Part shown: positions 53,375-60,968 of the stretch, piece by piece
Numbering within the stretch: the stretch's first letter is position 1
Layout: the number at the start of each line of letters is the position of its first letter
NCBI GenBank assembly: GCA_003151395.1
Contig: PLXJ01000037.1
Location: 15,377 to 76,344, forward strand
Direction: 5' to 3'
Length of the DNA stretch: 60,968 nt
Origin: Actinomycetota bacterium
GTDB lineage: Bacteria; Actinomycetota; Actinomycetes; Nanopelagicales; Nanopelagicaceae
Notes under the pieces: generated by a model
What the model was told of the DNA's origin: nothing
The model's database searches: none
What the model saw: the letters and a program-made list of their open reading frames with translations, nothing else
Program-made: the position numbers and the translations under genes

Positions 53375-55747
53375 TTAAACATTAAGACTTAATGCGGCGA
53401 GCGCACCATTAACGATTGAGCCATAATCAAGGTCATGAATCTTATATAAATCTCCAATAGTTGCGGATTGACCGAATGAATCCACACCCATTGCAACTTG
53501 TGGCATACCAAGGGCGGAACCAAGCCACGACATGGCGTGCGAAGCCCCATCATGTACCGAGACAATTGGTGCACGTTCGCTAAAAATTGGACGAAGCGAG
53601 CCTGGGAAAGAGGGAGTACTTGCAGTTCGAATTCCTTGTTTTAATGTTCGCTGCCAACTCCCGTAGAGCCGTCCTGGTGATGTCACATCAATCACGTGAG
53701 CGATTACACCTTCAGATGCTAATTCTTTAGCCGCTTGAATCACTTCTGGAAGTACTGCACCAACTCCAACTAGGTGAACGACAGGTGCCTTCTCCTCACC
53801 CACGTCATGGACATTTTCACGCCCATCAATGAGGCGGTAAGCGCCTGCGAGAACTTGGCTGCGAAGGAGCGCCTCGCCCAGTCGCTCCTTTGCCGCGTTA
53901 AAGGGGGTTTGATCTATAGGTCGGGTAGTTAATCTAAAATAAAAGGCCATCTCCTCTGGTCGCAGATCTGGTGTGGTGTTGCTCTTACTACCTGCAACGT
54001 GAGCAACCGAATCACAGAAGAGCCAATCAAGAGCTTGTGCATACGCTGGCTCTATCAGAACCACTCCCGGTAACTCGATACCTACGGAAGGTGTAATTGT
54101 CGATTGATGTGCACCACCCTCCGGCGCGAGAGTAATGCCCGATGGTGTTCCAGTAACTATAAATTTGGATCCCGAGTAAACGCTATAAATAAAGGCATCA
54201 AGTCCACGCAGAACAAATGGATCATAGACGGTTCCGATCGGAATTAACGCTTGACCCGAATGATCCCAGGAGAGTCCTAACTGTCCAAGCAGCGTAAAAA
54301 GGTTCATTTCGCTGATACCCAACTCAATGTGTTGACCTGTCGGACCTTCAGCCCACTTCAATATCGGATCTTCATTCCAACGGCGGCGAACTTCTGGATG
54401 GAAGACTCCCGTCCTGTTGATGAATCCGCCTAAATTGGTAGATGTCGCAACATCCGGTGCCGTTGTAACTAAGTAAGGGCGAATCTCCTCGTTGCGACTT
54501 ATTTCAGTAAGAACGCGTCCAAACACCTCCTGAGTCGAAATTGTTCCAGTGCTCTTCACATTTGTCGCAATTGGAACTGAAATCCCCAGGCCTGGCTTTG
54601 ATTCAGGGCGCTCTAATTCTCTACTCCGGGCCAGACAATGCTTCCCTTCCACCGAATCTGGAGGGAAACTATCCCATTCATTCTCGGGCGTTAAACCAAT
54701 TTGGTCACGAAGCGCAACGATCTGGCTCTCCGAAATTTGTGCCGAGTGATTTCTTGGATCACCAGCAATCGGAAGACCATAACCCTTGATCGTGTAAGCA
54801 AAAACCACGCTCGGTCGATCAGTGACGGCATCACATTCTGCAAATCCCTCTAAAAGCGTTTCGAGGTTGTGTCCACCTAGATCAGTTACGATTTGAAATA
54901 GTTCTTCATCCGAGTACTTTGCGAGAAATTCGAAAACGCCAGTGGGTGCTCCATCCAAGAACCGGTTTCGCACCTCCTCAGGTTTTTGACTAAAGAGTGA
55001 TTGATACTGTTCATTCGGAATATCATCAAACCACTTTTTGAAACTCGCGCTACCTTCTTCGGCAAATACCTTTTTTAACCTCGAGCCGTATTTAATCTCA
55101 GAAACGTGCCACCCAGCGCCTTCAAATTGCGCACGCCATTGCGCAATTCGTATCCCCGGAATAACGCGGTCCAACGACTGCCGATTTAAATCAACTACCC
55201 ACATTACTTTGCCCAAACCGTCAGTCGCCGGATCGGCGACCGCCTCCCAGACATTTCCTTCGTCAAGTTCGGCATCGCCAATAAGCGCAACAAATCGAGA
55301 GTCAGGCCGCCTTCCAAAATGTGCATCGACAAAGCGACGGGTTGCCGCGGCAAAAAGCGGTGCGGCTGCGCCTAGTCCAACGGAACCAGTCGAAAAATCA
55401 ACTTTGTCAGGATCTTTGGTTCGTGATGGATAGCTTTGGAGCCCGCCGGCCGAACGTAATTGAGTTAAATATTTCCTATCTAAATTCCCCAAAAGATATT
55501 GAATAGAGTGGAAAACGGGAGATGCATGGGGCTTGATGCTGACGCGATCATTAGGACTTAAATATTTAAAATAGAGCGCGGTCATTATTGAGACCATGGA
55601 TGCGCTGGAGGCTTGGTGCCCTCCCACCTTAATTCCATCGGTATTTTCGCGTTCCCGATTCGCATAATCAATCATTCGAACAGAAAGCCAAAGAGTTCTT
55701 GCCTGGATGCTCTCTAGTGTTTTGCGCTCGCCATCTGCAAATACCAC
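53375..55747 (-). CDS. AceE-like pyruvate dehydrogenase E1 / transketolase-family ThDP enzyme
   Basis: A 790-aa thiamine-diphosphate enzyme related to homodimeric pyruvate dehydrogenase E1 but about 100 residues shorter. Family segments include GIKVGGHQASSASM, SIKPHASPVFHSIQYLLG and GGLQSYPSRTKDPDKVDFST. The ThDP motif is IGDAELDEGNVWEAVADP with VDLNRQSLD, and the pyrimidine domain has LAPEGGAHQSTITPSVG. The glutamate region HIELGISEMNLFTLLGQ contains the catalytic Glu. No E2 or E3 gene is near, so it uses subunits encoded elsewhere or acts alone. It precedes the prpBCD genes by 46 bp, suggesting use of methylcitrate-derived pyruvate or a branched 2-oxoacid. Confidence 0.82.
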   Translation of the reverse strand: MVFADGERKTLESIQARTLWLSVRMIDYANRERENTDGIKVGGHQASSASMVSIMTALYFKYLSPNDRVSIKPHASPVFHSIQYLLGNLDRKYLTQLRSAGGLQSYPSRTKDPDKVDFSTGSVGLGAAAPLFAAATRRFVDAHFGRRPDSRFVALIGDAELDEGNVWEAVADPATDGLGKVMWVVDLNRQSLDRVIPGIRIAQWRAQFEGAGWHVSEIKYGSRLKKVFAEEGSASFKKWFDDIPNEQYQSLFSQKPEEVRNRFLDGAPTGVFEFLAKYSDEELFQIVTDLGGHNLETLLEGFAECDAVTDRPSVVFAYTIKGYGLPIAGDPRNHSAQISESQIVALRDQIGLTPENEWDSFPPDSVEGKHCLARSRELERPESKPGLGISVPIATNVKSTGTISTQEVFGRVLTEISRNEEIRPYLVTTAPDVATSTNLGGFINRTGVFHPEVRRRWNEDPILKWAEGPTGQHIELGISEMNLFTLLGQLGLSWDHSGQALIPIGTVYDPFVLRGLDAFIYSVYSGSKFIVTGTPSGITLAPEGGAHQSTITPSVGIELPGVVLIEPAYAQALDWLFCDSVAHVAGSKSNTTPDLRPEEMAFYFRLTTRPIDQTPFNAAKERLGEALLRSQVLAGAYRLIDGRENVHDVGEEKAPVVHLVGVGAVLPEVIQAAKELASEGVIAHVIDVTSPGRLYGSWQRTLKQGIRTASTPSFPGSLRPIFSERAPIVSVHDGASHAMSWLGSALGMPQVAMGVDSFGQSATIGDLYKIHDLDYGSIVNGALAALSLNV

Positions 55748-55864
55748 TACAACATCCCCATCGCAGACTTCGACTGAGCTCTTCTAACTCCCGGCATACC
55801 GAAATTCTAAGGGACGCTTCCTTAGATGTAAACAGTTAACAGAAGCCGTCTCACTTCTCGGACT

Positions 55865-57493
55865 TTAAGGCAACGAACTAATGAGAATTGTCTTAGTCCG
55901 AGCAGGAACATCTGGAATCGCTGGCCTCCATTTGCCCAATGGTCCTTTGGTCAAACCCTTGAGAATTTGGATAGTAACAAGTCGAGAATCGATCTGGGTG
56001 TCCTTTGAGATATTGGGATGCCAAGGGCAAATATTATCGATGGCGCAGGTCCAGCCATTTGTACCGATATCCATGACTCCAGCACCTTTTGAATTTGTGT
56101 AATAGGTAGCCATTGTCGTGACCTTTTTTCCACTAAATATGATATCCGCGCGAGCTAAAGACTCAACTGCTGGACCTGGCGAGTAAAGAGGAGAATCGAC
56201 TTCTAATCCCACAATACTGTTTAGCATATTTGGATGCCGCTCTGTATTAAAAGGCCAGCGGTTAGGATTTTGAATCCGGTAATTTCCATCGACTCCAAGC
56301 CCAACATACTGAGATCCAAGGAGCACCGACTCTGGCTGGAGAATGGGAGGTGAGCGCCAAACTGACGTCGCTAACAATGGATCTAGATTAGAAGGATCCG
56401 ATTTTGAACCCCTCCACATAATCATCTCTCGAGTTTTAGAATCGTAGCGAGGGCGATTGTAAACCGCGTTTCCACCGAACGAAACTAGGTTTACTCCGCG
56501 ATCTACAGCTGATTGCAAAGAAGCACGCATTACCGTCGTCCAATACTCGGCGTGACCGCCGAGAACGATCGAACTAGTATTGGCAAGAGATGATGCGTTC
56601 TGATTGAGTTCAAGGTCGGTAACATAATTTAAATTGAGACCTAGTTGTTCTGCCAATTTCAATATTGGGTACTCCATATATCTAAATTGACCGTCTCCAG
56701 AACCGTCGTATGGACGATTGAACGAAACTACATTTGCTCTCGTGAGGCGATTTCGGTTGGGCCCTCTATATAAAGAATAGCCTCCCCATTGATTGTAGGA
56801 CTGCCAAGTCAAAACGGATGAAACCATCGTAATGTCGCTTTTGCTCTGCGGATTGGTAATCGTTAATGGGACTAGGGATGAGTCACTCCCACCATCATCA
56901 AGTCTAAATAAATATTGTCCGGGCGGCGTGGCTTTAGTTACTTTGAAGCTCCAAGTAGTCGGCCAACTTGTAGTAACGGTAGATTGTGGTGCTGGCGTGA
57001 CATGAAACTTTGAATTTGTTGGAACTGGTTTGGTGACAATTGTTTGAATCAGCCGCGCACCAGCACCTTTGTAATAACCCATTCTGAAAACTTTCACTGT
57101 AACGGGTCTGCCATTGCCAGTCACGTGTAGACCAACGACGTCCCCGCAGCGTGCACTCGATTGATCGAACCAACCTTCAACAGCCTTAGCATTTGGATTC
57201 GGAGCCGGAGTGATAACCAGAGGAGCTTTCGGCTCTACAACTGTGTAATCGCCGCTATATTCCAAGGGGATGCCAACGGCCCATGATGGCGTACCTGCAT
57301 GAAGGTTTTCTCGCAATACCCACCCGGAAGCTGTATCCCATCCGCATTGAGAAGATGGAGAAGATGGAGAAGATAGAGAAGAAGTCACAGACTTAGGGGT
57401 AGCGGAAGTCAAAAAAACTGAACCCATCGTCAAGAGGAGCAAACAAGCTACAGCTACGATCATTGCAGTCTTGAACTTCTTGGGCATTTTCAA
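55865..57493 (-). CDS. exported N,N-dimethylformamidase beta-subunit-like protein
   Basis: A 542-aa protein with a signal/anchor helix (about residues 9-30) and a Ser/Pro-rich linker (SSPSSPSS). A beta-sandwich region comes next (GDVVGLHVTGNGRPVTVKVF), then a domain resembling the large subunit of N,N-dimethylformamidase: SVLTWQSYNQWGGYSLY, GGHAEYWTTVMRASLQ and VNLVSFGGNAVYNRPR. The Tyr and Glu residues in GYSLY and HAEYW match positions that bind iron in that enzyme, so amide hydrolysis is possible but unproven. No small alpha subunit gene is adjacent. Export fits an action outside the membrane. A released dimethylamine product would be chemically close to the methyl metabolism in this window. 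Confidence 0.75.
   Translation of the reverse strand: MKMPKKFKTAMIVAVACLLLLTMGSVFLTSATPKSVTSSLSSPSSPSSQCGWDTASGWVLRENLHAGTPSWAVGIPLEYSGDYTVVEPKAPLVITPAPNPNAKAVEGWFDQSSARCGDVVGLHVTGNGRPVTVKVFRMGYYKGAGARLIQTIVTKPVPTNSKFHVTPAPQSTVTTSWPTTWSFKVTKATPPGQYLFRLDDGGSDSSLVPLTITNPQSKSDITMVSSVLTWQSYNQWGGYSLYRGPNRNRLTRANVVSFNRPYDGSGDGQFRYMEYPILKLAEQLGLNLNYVTDLELNQNASSLANTSSIVLGGHAEYWTTVMRASLQSAVDRGVNLVSFGGNAVYNRPRYDSKTREMIMWRGSKSDPSNLDPLLATSVWRSPPILQPESVLLGSQYVGLGVDGNYRIQNPNRWPFNTERHPNMLNSIVGLEVDSPLYSPGPAVESLARADIIFSGKKVTTMATYYTNSKGAGVMDIGTNGWTCAIDNICPWHPNISKDTQIDSRLVTIQILKGLTKGPLGKWRPAIPDVPARTKTILISSLP
57351..57386 (-). repeat. 9-bp tandem microrepeat inside the exported protein
   Basis: Three copies of GAAGATGGA (third with one change) followed by GAAGAAG. 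On the minus strand they encode the Ser-Ser-Pro linker behind the membrane anchor. Copy number may vary by slippage, changing linker length without a frameshift. Confidence 0.7.
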
Positions 57494-57640
57494 CTCCGAG
57501 TCACTTAAGAATCAAACTCTTATGACTATAACCCCTTCGCCTCAAATCGGATGAGGGGTGCCCCCCACGTTAACTGTACTTATGCTCACATTTTGAGCGG
57601 GATTGTAGGCCGTTGAAGGAATTGAAGAAGCAGACTTAGA

Positions 57641-58864
57641 TTATGACTTCGCTTTCCGAAAAACTTGAAGAGGCGAGACTCTCTTGGAATATTCAATGGA
57701 CCCGTATCGAAAGAGCCTCATTGCAAGTTTTAAGACAATAAAACCGAAAATGAATAGTTCGGCAATGACGATGGCAGCCCTTCCTGCCCCTAGGGACCCC
57801 AAGCCATTTCTCATCATGGAGGTTACGGTGGCTGAATATGGGAAATAAGTAAAGACCTGAACAATGAGAGAATTTGGATCAGATGCAACCAAAGTAATTA
57901 TCCAAAATGGTGCAAAGAGCAAGGCCATAACGACTCCAAACACATTACCGGCCTCCTTTGCTGTCGGCATAATCGCACCAACTGCCACCAACGTGCCAGT
58001 GAACAGGGTAAATCCACCAACTAATAATAGGAAACCGATGATCATAGGTACGGCATGAAAATTAAGAGTGGAGAGATCAATATTAGGTAGCCGAAGATCT
58101 TTTCGGAAAAAGGAATATCCGAGAATAACAGGTGAGGCAAAAACCGTTATTTGAACCACGCCAATGACAAAGAGCGAGACAATTTTTCCAAGAATCAGAG
58201 TATTCGGATTAAGAGTCGTCAAGATTATTTCGGTTACTCGGTTCTCCTTCTCCTCTTGAGTGCTGGTGAGCATCTGATTTCCCAATAAAAGTAAAACCAG
58301 ATAGAAAATTAAGAGAAAAATCATTGGTGGAATTGCATCACCAATGCTTCCAGATTCTTTGCCTCTTAAAAATGAAGTTGATTTAACTTTTACTTTTCCT
58401 GCAATTAAGGAGGCCAACTCCCTATTTCCAATTCTGTTTTGAACACTAAGTTGCAGCAACTGGGTAGCAACTGCCGAATACTTTCCATTGTCAAAAATCC
58501 CTTTATCAATTCCATAGACACTGATGATTTCAACAGTAGGGTCTTTGGGATAGTTAAAGAAGGCTTCGCTATTGGCACTCTTAACATTTGCAACACCTAC
58601 AGCTGAGTCAGTGATTTCACTTCCACCGAGAGCCCTAGCTATTGAAGAATTGATAAGACCAGAAGAATCAACATAGTTGAATGAGAATTTGGCATTCTTC
58701 TGTGTGTCCACTTTATTAGCAGTGGTGGTGTTGGATATTACATTCAATCCAAGAATCAGCGCTATTGCAAATGGCACGGTCAACGTACCGAGCCAGAATT
58801 TCTTCTTTTTTAAAGTTCTAGAGACTTCAAAGGAGACCACGGTGCCAAGATTGTGCCTAGACAA
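57641..58864 (-). CDS. ABC-2 type permease (NatB-like)
   Basis: A 407-aa membrane protein with an N-terminal helix (about 25-45), a large extracytoplasmic domain (about 50-180) and five or six clustered C-terminal helices. The segment LTSTQEEKENRVTEIILTTL between helices is typical of the NatB/YhaP exporter family. It starts 2 bp after the ATPase gene on the same strand and forms an exporter with it. The usual role of such pairs is Na+ or drug/peptide efflux; nothing here fixes the substrate. Confidence 0.9.
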   Translation of the reverse strand: MSRHNLGTVVSFEVSRTLKKKKFWLGTLTVPFAIALILGLNVISNTTTANKVDTQKNAKFSFNYVDSSGLINSSIARALGGSEITDSAVGVANVKSANSEAFFNYPKDPTVEIISVYGIDKGIFDNGKYSAVATQLLQLSVQNRIGNRELASLIAGKVKVKSTSFLRGKESGSIGDAIPPMIFLLIFYLVLLLLGNQMLTSTQEEKENRVTEIILTTLNPNTLILGKIVSLFVIGVVQITVFASPVILGYSFFRKDLRLPNIDLSTLNFHAVPMIIGFLLLVGGFTLFTGTLVAVGAIMPTAKEAGNVFGVVMALLFAPFWIITLVASDPNSLIVQVFTYFPYSATVTSMMRNGLGSLGAGRAAIVIAELFIFGFIVLKLAMRLFRYGSIEYSKRVSPLQVFRKAKS

Positions 58865-58866
58865 AA

Positions 58867-59793
58867 TTAGGTCATCTCCTTAATCGGTTCATCGCCGTAA
58901 ATGTGAATAAAAATTTCATCCAGTGAAGTTTTCTTTTCCGCAAAACTTTTGACTTGCACGCCAAGTAGAACTAATTCCTTGAGAATTGATTCCGGTGTAT
59001 TGCCAACGCTCGCGACAATCTGAGTAATGTCTGGATTAGACCGAAGTACGCGATAACTATCCGAGAGAGGAATTTCACCCAACAATTCAATATCGATTGA
59101 GGTAGATCCGAATTCGTCCTGAACTTGCGAAACCGTTCCGTAGGCTCGCGCCTTCCCATCCTTGAGAAGAAGAACTCGATCGCAGAGTCTTTCCACCTCT
59201 TCCATTTGGTGTGTAACCATAAGAACAGTAGTACCGGCAATTCGCTGCTCGTCGATAATTTCCATGAGCAACCGTCGATTAACGGGATCAAAACCTTTGG
59301 TAGGTTCGTCAAGGATGAGCAGAAGCGGGTCATTCATGATCGTTATGCCTAACTGAACTTTCTGCTGCTCGCCACTGGAAAGTTTGTCCAGCCTGACTTT
59401 AGCTCTCGAAGCAATCCCGACGCGCTCGAGAAAATTCATGGACCAGTTGACCGCATTGACTTTTGAAAGTCCCTTCAACCTTCCGAAATAAACCATGACA
59501 TCAAGAGTGACTTCCTTTTTATACAAACCACGTTCCTCGGGTAGGTAACCCAAGTTAATATTTCGATCAGGCGAGAACGGCGCCCCTCCGATGTGCAGAG
59601 TCCCAGAAGTGGCTTGGTAAATACCTAAAAGGGAGCGGATTGTGGTCGTCTTGCCCGAGCCATTTGAGCCCAAAAAGCCAAAAGTTTCGCCTTGATAGAC
59701 ATCGAAAGAAAGATTCTCGATAACCTTGGTGGAGCCAAAACTCATCTGAAAGTCCTGGACATGTACCAGAGGTTCACCTTGTCCAAGATCCAT
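58867..59793 (-). CDS. ABC exporter ATP-binding protein (NatA-like)
   Basis: A 308-aa ATPase. Walker A is FLGSNGSGKTTTIRSLLG, the Q-loop region is LGYLPEERGLYKK, the signature LSSGEQQKVQLG, Walker B LLILDEPTKGFDPVNRR, and the H-loop MVTHQMEEVERL. The LPEERGLY variant of the Q-loop and the DUF4162-like C-terminal part (after about residue 215) are characteristic of the NatA family paired with ABC-2 permeases. The partner permease follows 2 bp downstream, with no other gene in the operon. Confidence 0.93.
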   Translation of the reverse strand: MDLGQGEPLVHVQDFQMSFGSTKVIENLSFDVYQGETFGFLGSNGSGKTTTIRSLLGIYQATSGTLHIGGAPFSPDRNINLGYLPEERGLYKKEVTLDVMVYFGRLKGLSKVNAVNWSMNFLERVGIASRAKVRLDKLSSGEQQKVQLGITIMNDPLLLILDEPTKGFDPVNRRLLMEIIDEQRIAGTTVLMVTHQMEEVERLCDRVLLLKDGKARAYGTVSQVQDEFGSTSIDIELLGEIPLSDSYRVLRSNPDITQIVASVGNTPESILKELVLLGVQVKSFAEKKTSLDEIFIHIYGDEPIKEMT

Positions 59794-59855
59794 TTCAGTA
59801 TCTTATTCGGCAAATTTCGCTAGTAGTAAGTAAGTTGGTAAGTCGAAGATGTGGC

Positions 59856-59940
59856 TGGTGGCGGGTGAAGGATTTGAACCTTCGAAGGCAGAGCCGGGGG
59901 ATTTACAGTCCCCTCCCATTGGCCGCTCGGGCAACCCGCC
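59856..59940 (-). tRNA. tRNA-Tyr (GTA)
   Basis: An 85-base type II tRNA on the minus strand. The acceptor stem is GGCGGGT with ACCCGCC, the discriminator is A and CCA is encoded. Anticodon GTA lies at 59904-59906 in GACTGTAAATC, with a long variable arm and a T-arm containing GGTTCAAATCC. The size and the GTA anticodon agree for tyrosine. It lies upstream of the ABC exporter and is read in the same direction. Confidence 0.96.
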
Positions 59941-60036
59941 AGGGCTATCTTTTGAAGCAGCCAGCGAAGATTACTCCATTTAGCGGGAGGTAAATAATCG
60001 GGTCATGATCACAATTAATTTCCCCGTTCTAGATTC

Positions 60037-60968
60037 TTAAAGAGTGATATATCCCAAAACCAAACCTAACGCGGTCAACCAGACCAATGCTCCCAATAGT
60101 CGTTTATGCCAATTTTCAGGCCAATTTCCGCCTTCATGCCCAAAGGTCGCAATGCATCCAGCGATGATTCCTGGCACCATTATTAGCGCATAAGTACTTT
60201 TGATTTTTTGATCTGAAGGGTGTGAGCCAAGAATCCACCCACTTACATAAATTCCTATAACCATCATTAATAGAAAATTAGCAACTCCGCGCGGCAACCA
60301 TTTATTTATTTCAGAAGAATTTGGTAACTTTTCTTCGAAGATTTTTAAGATCATCATTGACGCAGTAAGCGCCGCTGCGATGAAGGTATATTTTCCTAAA
60401 CCAAAGAACGGGGAGGCGATAAGAATAAAGACGGCTGTTTTGCCGAGAATTGTTAGCCAAACAGAAGTCTGTGACTGGCTAGAAAGTTTTCCGGGTTGGC
60501 ATGCTAAAGACCTTTGTGGATACCAGTGCAAGGCTATATCTTCCATCAACAATCTAATCAAGAAGAAAATAATTACAACTGCTCGAAGTTTTCCAAATTC
60601 TGATTTGTTAACCAATTCAAATCCACTCAAACCATTTAACGCTTTAAACATGGAGGATGCTGCAAATGCCAGAAATATAGGAGGCATTGCATAATCAGCT
60701 AGTCGGTCAAACTTCTGTAGCAGCGTTCCTTCCTGATCTCGACGAAGTGGTCGAATGGCATGTGCAAGGAGCGAAATTGATGAAAATAGTACAAACATTC
60801 CAAGAATTGTTCTCAGTTCTGACCAATTGGTTATATGCCCGGTTAGGAGTGCCAGAAGAGCAATAGAAACCCAAGCCAGCGCCCCAGCCGCCGAATCTAA
60901 TATTCCTAGCGCAACAATAATTAAGACGAAAATAAGTTTAGGTGGCAGAGCTTGAAACTTGACCTGAG
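60037..60968 (-). CDS. polytopic membrane protein, N-terminus cut by window end
   Basis: A stop at 60037 ends a minus-strand frame with no stop up to the last complete codon of the window, so about 310 codons are visible and the start lies beyond 60968. The sequence has perhaps eight or more hydrophobic segments (ALPPKLIFVLIIVALGIL, FVLFSSISLLAHAI, AVVIIFFLIRLLM, VFILIASPFFGLG, FLLMMVIGIYVSGWILG, LIMVPGIIAGCIATFG) and loops with HEGGNWPENWHKR. An ATG at 60798 is internal and not the start. No family recognised; the pattern suggests a transporter or channel-like protein. Confidence 0.75.
   Translation of the reverse strand, partial: QVKFQALPPKLIFVLIIVALGILDSAAGALAWVSIALLALLTGHITNWSELRTILGMFVLFSSISLLAHAIRPLRRDQEGTLLQKFDRLADYAMPPIFLAFAASSMFKALNGLSGFELVNKSEFGKLRAVVIIFFLIRLLMEDIALHWYPQRSLACQPGKLSSQSQTSVWLTILGKTAVFILIASPFFGLGKYTFIAAALTASMMILKIFEEKLPNSSEINKWLPRGVANFLLMMVIGIYVSGWILGSHPSDQKIKSTYALIMVPGIIAGCIATFGHEGGNWPENWHKRLLGALVWLTALGLVLGYITL

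Noticed and set aside
57531-57560. Hairpin CCTCA/TGAGG upstream of the exported protein gene as a terminator
   Set aside because: The stem is only five base pairs and no T run follows on either strand.
1-60968. Mobile element or CRISPR array
   Set aside because: No transposase, integrase, terminal repeats or regularly spaced repeats were seen; the only tandem repeat is the short coding one at 57351-57386.

Overview
The window looks like chromosomal DNA of a low-GC actinobacterium (mid-40s % GC by eye). The lineage call rests on gene types: an Rv0338c-type membrane iron-sulfur oxidoreductase, a MoeZ-type MoeB-rhodanese protein, a small DUF6457 gene beside mobA, and a TIGR03767-like phosphoesterase. 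An aquatic, streamlined lineage (Nanopelagicales-like) is my guess. No rRNA, IS element, phage gene or CRISPR array was seen. Genes are packed tightly, with many 1-4 bp stop/start overlaps. Both window edges cut a gene.

Layout. 1-3631 (+): a polyamine-type ABC importer (two permeases, ATPase) coupled to an enolase-superfamily enzyme and a small membrane protein. 3633-5490: a phosphoesterase and moaD. 5492-24240 (-): a long same-strand run read from 24240 downward: MttB-type methyltransferase, betaine-aldehyde dehydrogenase, ProV/ProW/ProX betaine importer, choline dehydrogenase, FdhD, EtfD-like oxidoreductase, ModA, ModB, then nearly complete molybdenum-cofactor synthesis. 24428-30561 (+), divergent from it: IclR regulator, corrinoid protein, MetV, MetF, a methyl-THF:corrinoid methyltransferase, a RamA-like reactivator and a DUF1638 protein. 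30547-42105 (-): GntR regulator, dimethylglycine dehydrogenase-like flavoprotein, EtfBA, formate-THF ligase and an NAD-type molybdenum formate dehydrogenase. 42106-43003: mostly non-coding, with one candidate folded RNA. 43004-47596: a PF13769-type small protein, a betaine-homocysteine-type methyltransferase, a choline-kinase-like protein and a second dimethylglycine/sarcosine dehydrogenase paralogue. 47591-57493: MMPL exporter, methylcitrate-cycle operon (prpBCD), AceE-like E1 enzyme and a secreted N,N-dimethylformamidase-like protein. 57641-60968: two-gene ABC transporter, tRNA-Tyr and a membrane protein cut by the window end.

How it works together (inference from families and order). Roughly 42 kb (5.5-47.6 kb) can be read as one unit for using choline and glycine betaine as carbon and energy source. 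ProXWV imports betaine; BetA and BetB make it from choline. The MttB homologue moves one methyl onto the corrinoid protein, leaving dimethylglycine, and the pterin enzyme passes it to THF. MetVF run oxidatively plus a FolD-type enzyme (not in the window) would give formyl-THF. Fhs then yields ATP and formate, and the molybdenum formate dehydrogenase gives CO2 and NADH. Dimethylglycine and sarcosine are demethylated by the two flavoproteins, whose electrons would pass through EtfAB and the EtfD-like protein to menaquinone. The mod/moa/moe/mob genes and fdhD supply and install the cofactor for formate dehydrogenase. Notable points are an FdsA-FdsD fusion, tandem ProW, a DUF1638 protein of unknown role, palindromic operators at the divergent promoter, and two possible near-cognate start codons.
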